Counted from the first letter of the stretch, positions 42,468-52,464 are shown. The stretch is DNA of 64,000 nucleotides from Bacteroidota bacterium (GCA_947478465.1 CANJWH010000004.1:35102-99101), one strand, 5' to 3'. Notes: generated from the sequence alone by a model not told the origin. Translations and numbers: made by a program.

Positions 42468-45400
42468 ATGTTTAACAGGAACTGCATCTTCAAAGTTTTT
42501 GTTCTGCTTCTTGCTTTTTTCTTTTCAGCCGGAAGCGTAAGTGCTTCGCATTCACAAGGTGCTGACCTAACGTATGAATGTTTGGGCGGAAATCAATACC
42601 GTGTTACACTTTCTTTTTACCGTGATTGTGCCGGAGTGGCTGCTCCCAACGCTGCTATTATTACTGTAACTTCTGCAACGTGCGGACAAAATTTTACCAT
42701 CAACTTAAACCCGCTTCCCGGAACAGGGCAAGAGGTTTCGCCCATTTGTCTGAGTGCTACAACCGAATGTACAGGAGGTGTTCTGCCGGGTGTGCAGGAA
42801 TATATTTATACCAACACTGTTACTCTTCCTGCCAATTGCAGCGACTGGGTTTTTAGTTACGACCTCTGTTGCCGCAATACTGCTACCAACACCATTTTTG
42901 ACCCGGGAAATCAAAACATTCGCGTAGAGGCAACACTCGATAACCTGAATGTTAACTGCAACAGTTCGCCTGCCTTTTCAAATAATCCGGTGCCGTTTAT
43001 TTGTGTGGGACAAACCTTTTGTTTCAATCATGGAGCCATTGATGCTGATGGTGATTCATTAGTGTATTCCCTCGTAGCACCTTTAAATGCTTCCGGTTCT
43101 TCGGTAACATATTTAGGTGGTTTCTCGGCTACTCAACCTTTAACATCAAATCCTCCGGTTACTTTTGATAATTCAACAGGCGATATTTGCATGACACCGC
43201 AGGCGCTGGAAGTAGCAGTGGTTGCTGTGCTGGTTCAGGAGTATCGCAACGGACTACTGATTGGTTCAGTGATGCGTGATTTGCAAATCCGTGTTGTTAA
43301 CTGCACCAACAACCTTCCTTACATTGATGGTATTGATTTAACAGGAGCAGGAACAGGCAACGGAAACTACACCATTACAACCTGTGCGAACGCTAATCTC
43401 TGTTTCTTCATTAACAGTTATGATGCCGATGCCGCACAGAATTTATCGCTTATCTGGAACAATGCAATTCCTGCAGCAACCTTTAATCCCGGCAACGGAC
43501 AACGCCCGCAGGCGCAATTTTGCTGGACACCAACGCAGGCCGACATCAGTAATATTCCGTATTGTTTTACCGTGCAGGTAAAAGACGATAACTGCCAGTA
43601 TTACGGCACTTCGGTTTATTCTTTTTGTATCACAGTAGAAGGTGTAACAGTTGATTTAGGTGCCGACCAGAATATTTCCTGCGTTAACCAGACCGCCCTG
43701 AACGCAACGGTTACAGGCGGAAACGGAAACTACACCTACCTCTGGAACACAGGCGAAACAACCGCTTCCATTAATGCCGCTGAAGGCACATGGTATGTAG
43801 ATGTTACCGATGTTACCAGCGGTTGTACAGGCAGCGATACCGTTGTTATTAGCTATATTAATAATCCGGTTGCAGATTTTACATTCAACACTGCCTGCGA
43901 AGGTTCAGCCACCAATTTCACTGATGCATCACAGAGTGGGGGAGGAACCAATATCACTGCATGGAATTGGGATTTTGGTGATGGAGCTACTTCAGTTGCA
44001 CAAGATCCTGCGCATACTTACAACGCTTCGGGAACATTTAGTGTTCAGCTGATTTCAGAAAATAACATCGGTTGCCGTGATACCATTTTGCAGGATGTAA
44101 TTGTAAAGCCCGCACCACAAGTAGATTTTGATTTCACGGATGAATGTACAGGAGCAATTGTAAACTTTACCGACCAGACTACATTCCCTTCCGGAAATAT
44201 ACCCGGCTGGACCTGGAATTTTGGTGACGGCTCGCCCCTTGACAACACGCAAAATACAACACATAGTTACGCTAACGAAGGTCAGTTTAACGTAACGCTG
44301 GTTGCCACGGGCGACAATGGTTGCAGCACTTCTTTTTCACAAACAACCGAGGCATATCCTATTCCCGTTGCTGATTACAGTTACTCCAATGCCTGTGAAA
44401 ACAGCCCCATCAGTTTCACGGATGAGTCAACAATTTCTTCCGGTACCATCAATTCATGGTCGTATGATTTTGATGATGGCAGTCCACTTTCTGCACAGCA
44501 AAATCCTGTTCATACCTACACAGCTCCGGGAAGCTATAACGCAGCAATAGCAGTAGTTTCTGATCAGGGCTGCACTGCTTCACTCTCGCATAGTATTACT
44601 GTTCGTGATAAGCCCGTGCCCGCATTCAGTAATCCAACCGCCTGTGCGCAATCACCTTTTACGTTTACTGATAATTCAACTATTCCTAACGGAACAATTG
44701 ATGCATGGGACTGGACCTTCGATGATATTTCCAGTAATTCCAATGAACAAAATCCCGCGCACATTTATGCAGCAGCAGGCAATTACGATGTAAAACTGAT
44801 TGTTACCTCTGACTTCGGTTGCATGGACTCACTCACGCAAACCGTTACCGTTTATCCCAAGCCTGTTGCAGCTTTCAGCGCCACCAATTCCTGTCTTGGT
44901 GATACCAGCGTGTTCACCGATTTATCAACCATTTCGTCAGGCGGTATCACTTCATGGACATGGAGTTTTGGCAATGGAAATTTCTCTTCGGCTCAGGATA
45001 CCGTTTATGCCTACCCTGTTGCAGCAAGTTATTTAGTAGGGCTGCAGGTGGTATCTGATATGGGTTGCACCGACACTGAAACTGCATTGTTACTGGTTGA
45101 CAACATTCCGCAGGCAGCATTTGCAACCAACGATATTTGTCAGAATGATGATGCAATATTCACAGACCAGAGTTTTATCGCAACAGGCATTCTCTCTCAA
45201 TGGGATTGGGATTTTGGTGATGGTTCTCCTCTGTTCTCAGGAAACAATCCGCCCGCACATAGCTATGGTAACATGGGACTTTATACCGTTTCGCTCATTG
45301 TTACTTCGCAGGGCGGTTGCAGCGATACTGCTTATAATAACATTGCGGTCTATCCAATTCCTGAACCCGATTTTACAGCAACTACCGCTTGTTACGGAAC

Positions 45401-46649
45401 AGAAACAGTCTTTACCGATATGAGCGGAATTGCTTTCGGCAGCGTTGAATCATGGACCTATGATTTTAACGACAACGGAACTATTACCAATAATTCCAAC
45501 CCGCTTTACACCTTTTCAACGAATGGCATTTTTGATGTTACGCTTACCGTTGCCAGTGACTTTGGTTGCGAGGCCGACACTACTTATTCCGTAATTGTAA
45601 ATGCAGTTCCCAATGTCAATTTTTCTGCAACTGCCGTTTGTCTGGGCACTTTAACTGACTTTACTGATTTGTCGTCCATTCCCTTTGGTAATAACATTGC
45701 GTGGGACTGGAACTTCAATGATGGCGGTACTTCCGCGCTTCAGAATTCTTCGCATACCTATACCAATGCCGGTATTTTTAACGTAAACCTTACCGTTACT
45801 TCCGACAGCGGTTGCGTTGCCGATACCCTATTACCAGTAGAAGTTTTCCCTGCTCCCGATGTAGATTTTACTTCCGATATTATTATCGGCTGCCAGCCGC
45901 TTGCTGTTAATTTTACTGACCTTTCCATCATTCCACCCGGCTATGATATTGTATGGTGGCTCTGGGATTTTGGTGACGGAAATTCGTCATCCCTTCAAAA
46001 TCCTTTACACGTTTTTGATACTGCCGGTGTGTTCAGTGTTATATTGCATGTAAAGTCAGGTAACGGTTGCGATAATTCCGATACCATTGCCAATATGATT
46101 ACCGTTAACCCTAAACCCGTTGCCAACTTCAGTACTTCACCGCAACCAACTACCATCATTTATCCCCACATTGATTTTACTGATAATTCATCAGGAGCAA
46201 ATCAGTGGCAGTATGATTTTGGTGATAACACCAATGCAGCTTTACAAAACCCGCAGCATTCCTATGCTGATACAGGAACCTACATCGTTCAGCAAATTGT
46301 CACCAATCAGTTTGGTTGTAAAGACACGATTGAACGCACCGTAATTATCAATGCAGCTTTTACTTTTTACATCCCCAATTCCTTTACTCCAAATGCTGAT
46401 GGCGATAACGATTATTTCTTCGGCACCGGCATAGGAATAATCGCCTATGAAATGCGCATCTTCAACCGCTGGGGCGAAGAGGTGTTTGCTGCTTTTGACG
46501 AAAACGAAAAGTGGAACGGGGTTATAGCTAAAACCAATCAATTAGCCGCACAGGATGTGTATGTTTATGCTTTCCGTATTACGGATGTGTTTGGTACTGA
46601 CCATACCTACAGGGGCAAGGTTGCAGTATTGGTTGGCGATAATAAATAA
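42468..46649 (+). CDS. Giant secreted PKD-repeat adhesin with gliding-associated (T9SS type B) C-terminal domain
   Basis: 1393 residues. Signal peptide (MFNRNCIFKVFVLLLAFFFS...). An N-terminal Cys-rich region (~30-400; SHSQGADLTYECLGGNQYRV, DWVFSYDLCCRNTA) as in other Bacteroidota surface proteins; an Ig/SprB-like segment (VDLGADQNISC...GNYTYLWNTGETTASI); then ten PKD repeats of ~83 residues (WxWDFGDG...HxYxxxGxYxVxL). At least eight repeats carry a paired Cys (ACxG near the start, GCxD near the end), suggesting a disulfide per repeat. The end is a TIGR04131-type domain: IPNSFTPNADGDNDYF and IFNRWGEEVF. Likely a T9SS-exported surface adhesin, divergent from gldFG. Confidence 0.93.
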   Translation: MFNRNCIFKVFVLLLAFFFSAGSVSASHSQGADLTYECLGGNQYRVTLSFYRDCAGVAAPNAAIITVTSATCGQNFTINLNPLPGTGQEVSPICLSATTECTGGVLPGVQEYIYTNTVTLPANCSDWVFSYDLCCRNTATNTIFDPGNQNIRVEATLDNLNVNCNSSPAFSNNPVPFICVGQTFCFNHGAIDADGDSLVYSLVAPLNASGSSVTYLGGFSATQPLTSNPPVTFDNSTGDICMTPQALEVAVVAVLVQEYRNGLLIGSVMRDLQIRVVNCTNNLPYIDGIDLTGAGTGNGNYTITTCANANLCFFINSYDADAAQNLSLIWNNAIPAATFNPGNGQRPQAQFCWTPTQADISNIPYCFTVQVKDDNCQYYGTSVYSFCITVEGVTVDLGADQNISCVNQTALNATVTGGNGNYTYLWNTGETTASINAAEGTWYVDVTDVTSGCTGSDTVVISYINNPVADFTFNTACEGSATNFTDASQSGGGTNITAWNWDFGDGATSVAQDPAHTYNASGTFSVQLISENNIGCRDTILQDVIVKPAPQVDFDFTDECTGAIVNFTDQTTFPSGNIPGWTWNFGDGSPLDNTQNTTHSYANEGQFNVTLVATGDNGCSTSFSQTTEAYPIPVADYSYSNACENSPISFTDESTISSGTINSWSYDFDDGSPLSAQQNPVHTYTAPGSYNAAIAVVSDQGCTASLSHSITVRDKPVPAFSNPTACAQSPFTFTDNSTIPNGTIDAWDWTFDDISSNSNEQNPAHIYAAAGNYDVKLIVTSDFGCMDSLTQTVTVYPKPVAAFSATNSCLGDTSVFTDLSTISSGGITSWTWSFGNGNFSSAQDTVYAYPVAASYLVGLQVVSDMGCTDTETALLLVDNIPQAAFATNDICQNDDAIFTDQSFIATGILSQWDWDFGDGSPLFSGNNPPAHSYGNMGLYTVSLIVTSQGGCSDTAYNNIAVYPIPEPDFTATTACYGTETVFTDMSGIAFGSVESWTYDFNDNGTITNNSNPLYTFSTNGIFDVTLTVASDFGCEADTTYSVIVNAVPNVNFSATAVCLGTLTDFTDLSSIPFGNNIAWDWNFNDGGTSALQNSSHTYTNAGIFNVNLTVTSDSGCVADTLLPVEVFPAPDVDFTSDIIIGCQPLAVNFTDLSIIPPGYDIVWWLWDFGDGNSSSLQNPLHVFDTAGVFSVILHVKSGNGCDNSDTIANMITVNPKPVANFSTSPQPTTIIYPHIDFTDNSSGANQWQYDFGDNTNAALQNPQHSYADTGTYIVQQIVTNQFGCKDTIERTVIINAAFTFYIPNSFTPNADGDNDYFFGTGIGIIAYEMRIFNRWGEEVFAAFDENEKWNGVIAKTNQLAAQDVYVYAFRITDVFGTDHTYRGKVAVLVGDNK

Positions 46650-46769
46650 TGCTTCATTATCATAAATTTACATCATATTATTGTTTTAATTCTAATGCAG
46701 TAGGTTGGGGTTGAGAAGTTGAGGATAGTTGAATTTGTTTGTATCTTCAGGCTGAATCAGGTCAAGAAT

Positions 46770-46798
46770 CTTATTTGAAATAATTCATTTCAAATAAG
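46770..46798. promoter_or_regulatory. Perfect 12-bp-arm palindrome upstream of the desaturase gene
   Basis: CTTATTTGAAAT aattc ATTTCAAATAAG: 12-base perfect arms, 5-base spacer, 58 bases upstream of the -7 box. It has no T run after it, so it looks more like a dimeric regulator site (or a cruciform) than a terminator. Confidence 0.5.
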
Positions 46799-46818
46799 TA
46801 TATCGTATTAATTCTCAT

Positions 46819-46833
46819 TCACAATTATTGTGA
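46819..46833. promoter_or_regulatory. Operator-like palindrome at the -33 region of the desaturase promoter
   Basis: TCACAATtATTGTGA is a perfect 7-base-arm palindrome around one base. It lies 22 bases upstream of the -7 box (46856), covering the expected -33 site, where a bound repressor would block RNA polymerase. Confidence 0.5.
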
Positions 46834-46855
46834 TTTACCCCCCACTTATAAAGCG

Positions 46856-46863
46856 TACCTTTG
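46856..46863 (+). promoter_or_regulatory. Bacteroidota -7 box for the desaturase gene
   Basis: TACCTTTG fits TAnnTTTG and ends 20 bases before ATG 46883. Confidence 0.55.
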
Positions 46864-46882
46864 CGTCATATAAAACTCTATA

Positions 46883-47956
46883 ATGCTCGCAAAACCTAAA
46901 TTTCCTTCCGTTCAATTTTCATTTCAATCAGAACTTAAGAAGCGTGTAAATGCCTATTTCGCTGAACAGGCAAAGAAAAAAACAGGCAACTGGAAATTAT
47001 ATTTAAAAACAGCAATTCTTGCCTTAAGTTTTATTCTCATTTATACTAAACTGGTTTTCTTTACACCTGCAGTTTTTCTATCAGTTGTATTGGCAATTTT
47101 ACTTGGGATAAATGTTGCTGCAATCGGATTTAATGTAATGCACGATGGCTCGCACGGCAGTTATTCAAAACACAGTTTTGTAAATCAACTTGCTGCTTCC
47201 AGTTTAGATTTTTTGGGTGCAAGTTCTTTTATGTGGAAAATAAAACACAACGTAATTCACCACACCTATACCAACATTGAAGGCTTTGACGATGATATTG
47301 ATATTAAGCCCTGGATGCGGATGACCTTAACTCAGAAGAAACATTTTCTACACCGTTTCCAACATATTTATTTCATTCTGTTATACGCACTGCTTTATAT
47401 TTTCTGGGTTGGATTTACAGATTTTAAAAAATATTTCAGTGGAAAAATTGCAGATATGCCTATACAAAAAATGAGTTGGAAAGATCACGTTGGTTTTTGG
47501 TCAAGCAAGGTTTCTTTTTTGTTTTTCTTTATCCTGCTGCCGGTTTACATGACAGGTGTATTGCCTTATCTGCTGGGCTTCTTCATCATGATGTTCTCAA
47601 CAGGTATTTTTATAAGCATGGTGTTTCAGTTAGCACACACAGTTGAAGACCTGGAGTTTCCTGAACCCAATCCTGTAAGCAATAATATGGAAGATGAGTG
47701 GGCTATTCATCAGGTAAAAACCACAGCAAATTTTGCAACAAAAAACAAAATTCTTACATGGCTTTTTGGCGGATTAAACTTTCAGATAGAACATCACCTG
47801 TTTCCAAAGGTTAGTCATGTTCACTATCCTGAACTGAGCAAAATTGTAAAGAAAACAGCCGCAGATTTCGGAATTAAATACAATGAATTTCCGCGTATGT
47901 ATCAGGCCGTATGGGCGCACATACTTTTATTGAAAAGGGTAGGAGCAGCAGCGTGA
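46883..47956 (+). CDS. Fatty acid desaturase (front-end / acyl-CoA type)
   Basis: Integral membrane di-iron enzyme introducing a double bond into acyl chains, probably to tune membrane fluidity. All three His boxes are present: MHDGSHGSYSKH (HxxxH), KHNVIHHTYTN (HxxHH) and FQIEHHLFPKVSH (QxxHH). The Q in the last box is typical of front-end and linoleoyl-CoA-type desaturases. Four membrane helices are visible. 357 residues. There is no fused cytochrome b5 domain. Two perfect palindromes upstream suggest regulation. The next gene (priA) converges. Confidence 0.92.
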   Translation: MLAKPKFPSVQFSFQSELKKRVNAYFAEQAKKKTGNWKLYLKTAILALSFILIYTKLVFFTPAVFLSVVLAILLGINVAAIGFNVMHDGSHGSYSKHSFVNQLAASSLDFLGASSFMWKIKHNVIHHTYTNIEGFDDDIDIKPWMRMTLTQKKHFLHRFQHIYFILLYALLYIFWVGFTDFKKYFSGKIADMPIQKMSWKDHVGFWSSKVSFLFFFILLPVYMTGVLPYLLGFFIMMFSTGIFISMVFQLAHTVEDLEFPEPNPVSNNMEDEWAIHQVKTTANFATKNKILTWLFGGLNFQIEHHLFPKVSHVHYPELSKIVKKTAADFGIKYNEFPRMYQAVWAHILLLKRVGAAA

Positions 47957-47959
47957 AAT

Positions 47960-50419
47960 TTACATCGGATCTACATCCACGCTCACAATCACTGACTTAA
48001 ATTCTTTCTTCAGTTTCAGTTGTGTTATAATCTCGCGCAGCTTTTCTTTAATACCTGAAGGCGCAATTTCGCGCTCAATCTTCAGAAGAAATGTTTTCAG
48101 GTAAAGACCTTTGATGCGGGCAACCATAGGGAACTCAGGCCCAAGCAGGTTTTTGCCAAATGCATTTTTGCCTTCAAATGAGATAAAGCCGCAGGCAGTA
48201 TTGAGTACATCTACGTTTTTATGTTTCAGTGTTATTTCAACCAAACGAAAAAACGGAGGATACGCAAAACTTTTCCGTTCGGTTATTTCGTTGGCATACA
48301 TGGCTTCGTAATTATTAGTAATCACCTGCTGGACGATAAATTTCTCAGGGTCGTGTGTCTGTATAATTACTTTTCCTCTTTTCTGTTTTCTACCTGCGCG
48401 TCCGCTTACCTGTGCCATCAACTGATAGCTGCGTTCGTGCGCACGGAAGTCAGGGAAGTTCAGCATTCCGTCAGCATTTAAAATGCCCACTAAACCAACA
48501 TTGTCAAAGTCCAGACCTTTGGTGAGCATTTGTGTGCCTACTAGAATATCAATGTTGCCATCTTCAAAATTTTCAATAAGCTGCTGGTGCGCATATTTTC
48601 CTCTCGTGGTATCTAAATCCATGCGTGCAATTTTTGCATCAGGAAAAAAGATGCCAATTTCTTCTTCAATCTTTTCGGTTCCAAAACCTTTTGCCTGCAA
48701 AGCGGTGTCGCCACACGCAGGACATGTAACAGGAACTTTTTCGGTGTAGCCGCAATAATGGCAACGGAGATGATTTTGATATTTATGATAAGTCAAAGTA
48801 ACATCACAGTTTATACAGTGCTGAGTCCATGCGCAGGTATTGCATTCCAGCACGGGAGAATAGCCACGCCTGTTCTGGAATAGAATAACCTGTTCTTTAT
48901 TTGTCAGCGCAAGTTCCATATTCTCCAGTAACATGGGAGAGAAATTGGATTTCATAAGCTTTCGCTTCTTAGCTTCTTTAATATCAGAAATAAAAATTTC
49001 AGGCATCAGCACACCACCATATCGGCAAGCGAGTTTTACCAACCCATATTTACTTATTTCGGCATTACAATAACTTTCAATGGAAGGTGTAGCAGAACCC
49101 AGCAACGTTTTTGCATTATGAATTCGAGAAAGAATAATAGCAGCATCTCTGGCATTATATCTTGGTGAAGGGTCGTATTGTTTGAAAGAAGAATCATGTT
49201 CTTCATCTACAATCACCAAACCAAGGTTGGAGAAGGGCAGGAGCAGAGCAGATCGGGCACCAAGCAGAACTTTCGGTTCCCCGGATTTGATGATGTTATT
49301 CCACACCTCCACCCGTTCATTGTCGTTTAGTTTTGAATGGTAAACGCTTACAGCATTGCCAAACTTTTTTTGCAGGCGTGAAGTAATTTGAGTGGTGAGC
49401 GCAATCTCGGGAAGAAGATACAAAGCCTGTTTTCCGGCTTTCAGCGTTTCTTCAATTAATCGCATGTATATCTCTGTTTTACCGCTGCCGGTAACACCGT
49501 GCAACAGCACTACATCTTTTGTTTCGTAATGTTTGTGAATACTTTCAATAGCAGTTTGCTGCTCTTCGCTCAGATTTAGTTCAGGACTTTTGGCATTGCC
49601 AATGTCTTTCAGTCTGCCTGTTTCAAAAGTTTCAATTCTGAAAATATTTTTCTTAACCAGTGCAACGAAAGCAGCGTTGGAAGAGTGAACAGCTTTTAGC
49701 AGCGCAGATTTTTTTACAGGATTTTCTTCACCCTGATAGCGTCCTGAAAGATTAAGTAAGGCAATAACAAGCTCCGCTTGTTTCTGTGCCCGTTTAAGCG
49801 AATCAAAAATCTGTTCTAATTTTTCTTCATCAAATTTCTCTGCCAGAAACACAAAATCTTCGAGTTTGGGTTTAAATTTTTCTTTCAGTTCTTCTTCGCG
49901 CACAAGAACTTTTTTCTTCACCAGATCGCCAATGATCTTATCAATTGTTTTGCGCTCTGTTACCACTATAATATCGCTCAGCTTCATGGTAGTGTTATTT
50001 TCCAGCGCTTCAACAATCTTTACTTCAATATCAGTGAGGTTTGAAATGTCACCATCAAAATCAGGGTGTAATGCAATTACTGTTTCACTTGAAAGTTTTA
50101 GTCCCGATGGTAATGCAGCATTCATTACTTCGCCTTCGCTGCACATATAATAATCTGCCATCCATTTCCATAATTCCATTTGTTTGTCGTTTACGGAAAT
50201 ATGTGCATCAGGTAATTCCAGAATGTATTTTGCTTCGTAATTCTGCGGTGGCTTTTCATGAACTGCACCAACAATACCGGTATAAAGCCTGCTTGCTGCA
50301 AACTGCACAATCACGCGATGGCCTACCCGAATCACCTCATTCATTTCCTGCGGTACGCGATAGGTGTAGCGTTTGGGAATGGCAAGCGGAAGAATAATGT
50401 CGGCAAAAAAGGTTTTCAT
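47960..50419 (-). CDS. priA: Primosomal protein N' (replication restart helicase)
   Basis: 3'-5' helicase that reloads the replisome at stalled forks. The 819 residues have the N-terminal DNA-binding part (ILPLAIPKRYTYRVPQEMNE, RVIVQFAASRLYTGIV), helicase motifs Walker A LLHGVTGSGKTEIYMRL, DEEH in VIVDEEHDSSFKQ, LLGSATPSIESY, and the eight-Cys zinc region CNTCAWTQHCINCDVT...CHYCGYTEKVPVTCPACGD. Motif VI is QVSGRAGRKQKRG. Divergent from the divIC-like gene. Confidence 0.97.
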   Translation of the reverse strand: MKTFFADIILPLAIPKRYTYRVPQEMNEVIRVGHRVIVQFAASRLYTGIVGAVHEKPPQNYEAKYILELPDAHISVNDKQMELWKWMADYYMCSEGEVMNAALPSGLKLSSETVIALHPDFDGDISNLTDIEVKIVEALENNTTMKLSDIIVVTERKTIDKIIGDLVKKKVLVREEELKEKFKPKLEDFVFLAEKFDEEKLEQIFDSLKRAQKQAELVIALLNLSGRYQGEENPVKKSALLKAVHSSNAAFVALVKKNIFRIETFETGRLKDIGNAKSPELNLSEEQQTAIESIHKHYETKDVVLLHGVTGSGKTEIYMRLIEETLKAGKQALYLLPEIALTTQITSRLQKKFGNAVSVYHSKLNDNERVEVWNNIIKSGEPKVLLGARSALLLPFSNLGLVIVDEEHDSSFKQYDPSPRYNARDAAIILSRIHNAKTLLGSATPSIESYCNAEISKYGLVKLACRYGGVLMPEIFISDIKEAKKRKLMKSNFSPMLLENMELALTNKEQVILFQNRRGYSPVLECNTCAWTQHCINCDVTLTYHKYQNHLRCHYCGYTEKVPVTCPACGDTALQAKGFGTEKIEEEIGIFFPDAKIARMDLDTTRGKYAHQQLIENFEDGNIDILVGTQMLTKGLDFDNVGLVGILNADGMLNFPDFRAHERSYQLMAQVSGRAGRKQKRGKVIIQTHDPEKFIVQQVITNNYEAMYANEITERKSFAYPPFFRLVEITLKHKNVDVLNTACGFISFEGKNAFGKNLLGPEFPMVARIKGLYLKTFLLKIEREIAPSGIKEKLREIITQLKLKKEFKSVIVSVDVDPM

Positions 50420-50527
50420 TTAGATGGCGAAGATAGAATCTATTTAACCACAGTTTTGAACAAATTGAAGTGGATGAAATTTAATCGGTCAGATAGAGAA
50501 CACTTAAAAATTAAATAGCTTTACCAC

Positions 50528-50845
50528 ATGAAAAAGTCTTCAGTTTTCACTACTAAAATTCTCCCGGTAATTAAAAATAAGTATGTAATTACAATTCTTG
50601 CTTTTCTGCTATGGATGACCATTTTTGACGAGAATAATTTTATAGCTCAATATAAAACACGACAGAAATTACAGGAACTGGAAAAGGATAAAAAATACTA
50701 TACTACAGAAATAGCAAACAATAAAGAGAACCTGAATGAACTGATGAGCAGTATGGATAATCTTGAAAAGTTTGCACGCGAAAAATACCTGATGAAACGC
50801 GACAACGAAGATATTTTTGTGTTTGTAGAGGAAGAAAAGAAATGA
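50528..50845 (+). CDS. FtsB/DivIC-family septum formation initiator
   Basis: Small bitopic division protein of 105 residues: short cytoplasmic N-terminus, one membrane helix (YVITILAFLLWMTIFDENNFI) and a periplasmic coiled coil (QKLQELEKDKKYYTTEIANNKENLNELM) followed by LEKFAREKYLMKRDNEDIFVFVEE, the conserved end of the family. It should bridge FtsQ/FtsL-like proteins at the septum. The start ATG 50528 follows TAGCTTTA, a near -7 box. It overlaps the next gene by 4 bases. Confidence 0.9.
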   Translation: MKKSSVFTTKILPVIKNKYVITILAFLLWMTIFDENNFIAQYKTRQKLQELEKDKKYYTTEIANNKENLNELMSSMDNLEKFAREKYLMKRDNEDIFVFVEEEKK

Positions 50846-51753
50846 AATTACTGAAAGAACTTTGCGCAGTTCATGCGCCTTCGGGCAGCGAAAAACCGAT
50901 GACAGATTTTGTTCTCGGTTATATTAAAAAACAAAAGAAGAAATGGAAAGTAAAACCCGAAATCCATAGTGGTGGTGACTTGCAGGATTGCATTGTTCTT
51001 GTTTTCGGAAAGCCGCGCACTGCAATTTTTGCGCATATTGATTCCATTGGATTTACAACCCGTTACGAAACGGAGTTGGTAAAAATCGGTGGTCCGGCTG
51101 TGAAAGATGGTTGGAAATTAGTGGGTAAAGACAGCAAAGGTGCAATTGAATGTACTCTGAAAATTGATAAGGATAAAAATCCGCATTACACTTTCAATCG
51201 CAAGATTGACCGTGCAACTACGCTCACATTTAAACCGGATTTTCGCGAGACAAAAGATTATGTTCAATGCTGTTATATGGATAATCGTCTTGGTGTTTGG
51301 AATGCTTTACAGGTTGCTGAAACATTAGAGAACGGAATAATTGCCTTTTCCACCTACGAAGAACATGGAGGAGGAACAGTTGGATTTCTTGCAGGATTTA
51401 TTTACGAGAAGTATAAAGTGAAGCAGGCTTTGATTTCGGATATTACTTGGATAACGAATGGTGTTCAGGCAGGCAAAGGAGTTGCGGTTTCTATGCGGGA
51501 TTCGGGAATTCCGCGCAGAACATATTTGGATAAAGTTGTTGCTATTGCCCATAAATCTAAAGTTCCATTTCAGATTGAAGTAGAATTTAGCGGTGGAAGT
51601 GATGGCAATCAATTACAAAAAGCCCCTTATCCATTTGATTGGTGCTTTGTAGGTGCTCCTGAAAGCAATGTGCACACACCCGATGAAAAAGTGCATAAAA
51701 AAGACATCGCGGCCATGACCGCGATGTATAAAGTTTTAATGAAAGAGTTGTAA
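50842..51753 (+). CDS. M42 family (M20/M42-like) metallopeptidase
   Basis: Predicted cytoplasmic di-zinc aminopeptidase of 303 residues. Metal and catalytic residues visible: FAHIDSIGFTT (His), CCYMDNRLGVWNAL (Asp bridging), TYEEHGGGTVGF (Glu-Glu pair), LISDITW (Asp) and ESNVHTPDEKV (His). FSGGSDGNQLQ also fits the family. It is a little shorter than typical M42 enzymes (~350 aa). Coupled to the divIC-like gene by ATGA overlap. It converges with the rhodanese-thioredoxin gene. Confidence 0.85.
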   Translation: MKLLKELCAVHAPSGSEKPMTDFVLGYIKKQKKKWKVKPEIHSGGDLQDCIVLVFGKPRTAIFAHIDSIGFTTRYETELVKIGGPAVKDGWKLVGKDSKGAIECTLKIDKDKNPHYTFNRKIDRATTLTFKPDFRETKDYVQCCYMDNRLGVWNALQVAETLENGIIAFSTYEEHGGGTVGFLAGFIYEKYKVKQALISDITWITNGVQAGKGVAVSMRDSGIPRRTYLDKVVAIAHKSKVPFQIEVEFSGGSDGNQLQKAPYPFDWCFVGAPESNVHTPDEKVHKKDIAAMTAMYKVLMKEL

Positions 51754-51756
51754 TTC

Positions 51757-52464
51757 TTAAAATAGAATTTTCAGTAAGTCTTCTTTAGTTTGCAGACCAC
51801 TTTTTCTTGCATACTCAGTTCCGTTTTTATACACAACAAAAATTGGAATTTCGGTTACACCCATTTCTTCTGCAAGTTGCTTGTGTTCGTCAATATTGAT
51901 TTTTACAACTTTTAATTTGCCATCGTTTTCTTTGCCTAGTTCTTCTAGCATGGGAGACATTTTGCGACATGGAGCACACCAGGGTGCATAGAAATCAACT
52001 AATACAGGAACTTCAGCGGTTACCAATTTTTTAAATTCAGCAACACTCATTGACGCTTTTGCAGCGCCACTCCCGGGTGTAACATCTAGTCCGGCTGCTT
52101 TCCATTTAAGAATTCCTCCTTTAAGTTCAATCACATTTTTAAAGCCTGAACTGCGCATTTCATTGGCAGCAGAAGAACTTCTTCCTCCCGATAAGCAGTA
52201 AACAAAAACAGGTTCGTCTTTGTCCAACTTCCCAACTTTCTGGTTAAACTCATCAGAATTGTAATTGATATTAATAGCTCCCGCAATATATCCCCCTGAA
52301 AATTCTTCAGGTGTGCGTACATCCAGTATTACCGGATTATTTTCACTGTGAATTTTTTCGCTGAATGCTTTTGCGTCTAATTGTTGTCCCGCCCCATTAT
52401 TGTTGCAGGCAGCTACAAAAAATGTAAGAGCAGCAAAGAACAAGTAATTTATTTTCTTTCTCAT
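51757..52464 (-). CDS. Rhodanese-thioredoxin fusion lipoprotein
   Basis: 235 residues in the periplasm, anchored by lipobox FVAACNNN. Residues ~30-125 form a rhodanese domain (VILDVRTPEEFSGGYIAGAININY) with active-site Cys in FVYCLSGGRSSSAA; residues ~135-235 form a thioredoxin domain with DFYAPWCAPCRKMSPML and EIPIFVVYKNG. A joint role in sulfane sulfur transfer and disulfide reduction is inferred. It is the last gene of the Crp/Fnr-led operon, 1 base behind the thioredoxin gene. Confidence 0.92.
   Translation of the reverse strand: MRKKINYLFFAALTFFVAACNNNGAGQQLDAKAFSEKIHSENNPVILDVRTPEEFSGGYIAGAININYNSDEFNQKVGKLDKDEPVFVYCLSGGRSSSAANEMRSSGFKNVIELKGGILKWKAAGLDVTPGSGAAKASMSVAEFKKLVTAEVPVLVDFYAPWCAPCRKMSPMLEELGKENDGKLKVVKINIDEHKQLAEEMGVTEIPIFVVYKNGTEYARKSGLQTKEDLLKILF

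Noticed and set aside
44045-45156. Minus- and plus-strand ORFs inside the PKD adhesin
   Set aside because: Their repeated similarity to one another follows from the PKD repeats in the true frame; they are shadow frames.
51753-51775. AATTCT...AGAATT palindrome between the converging M42 and rhodanese-thioredoxin genes as terminator
   Set aside because: Only 6-bp AT-rich arms with no G/C core; too weak to call.
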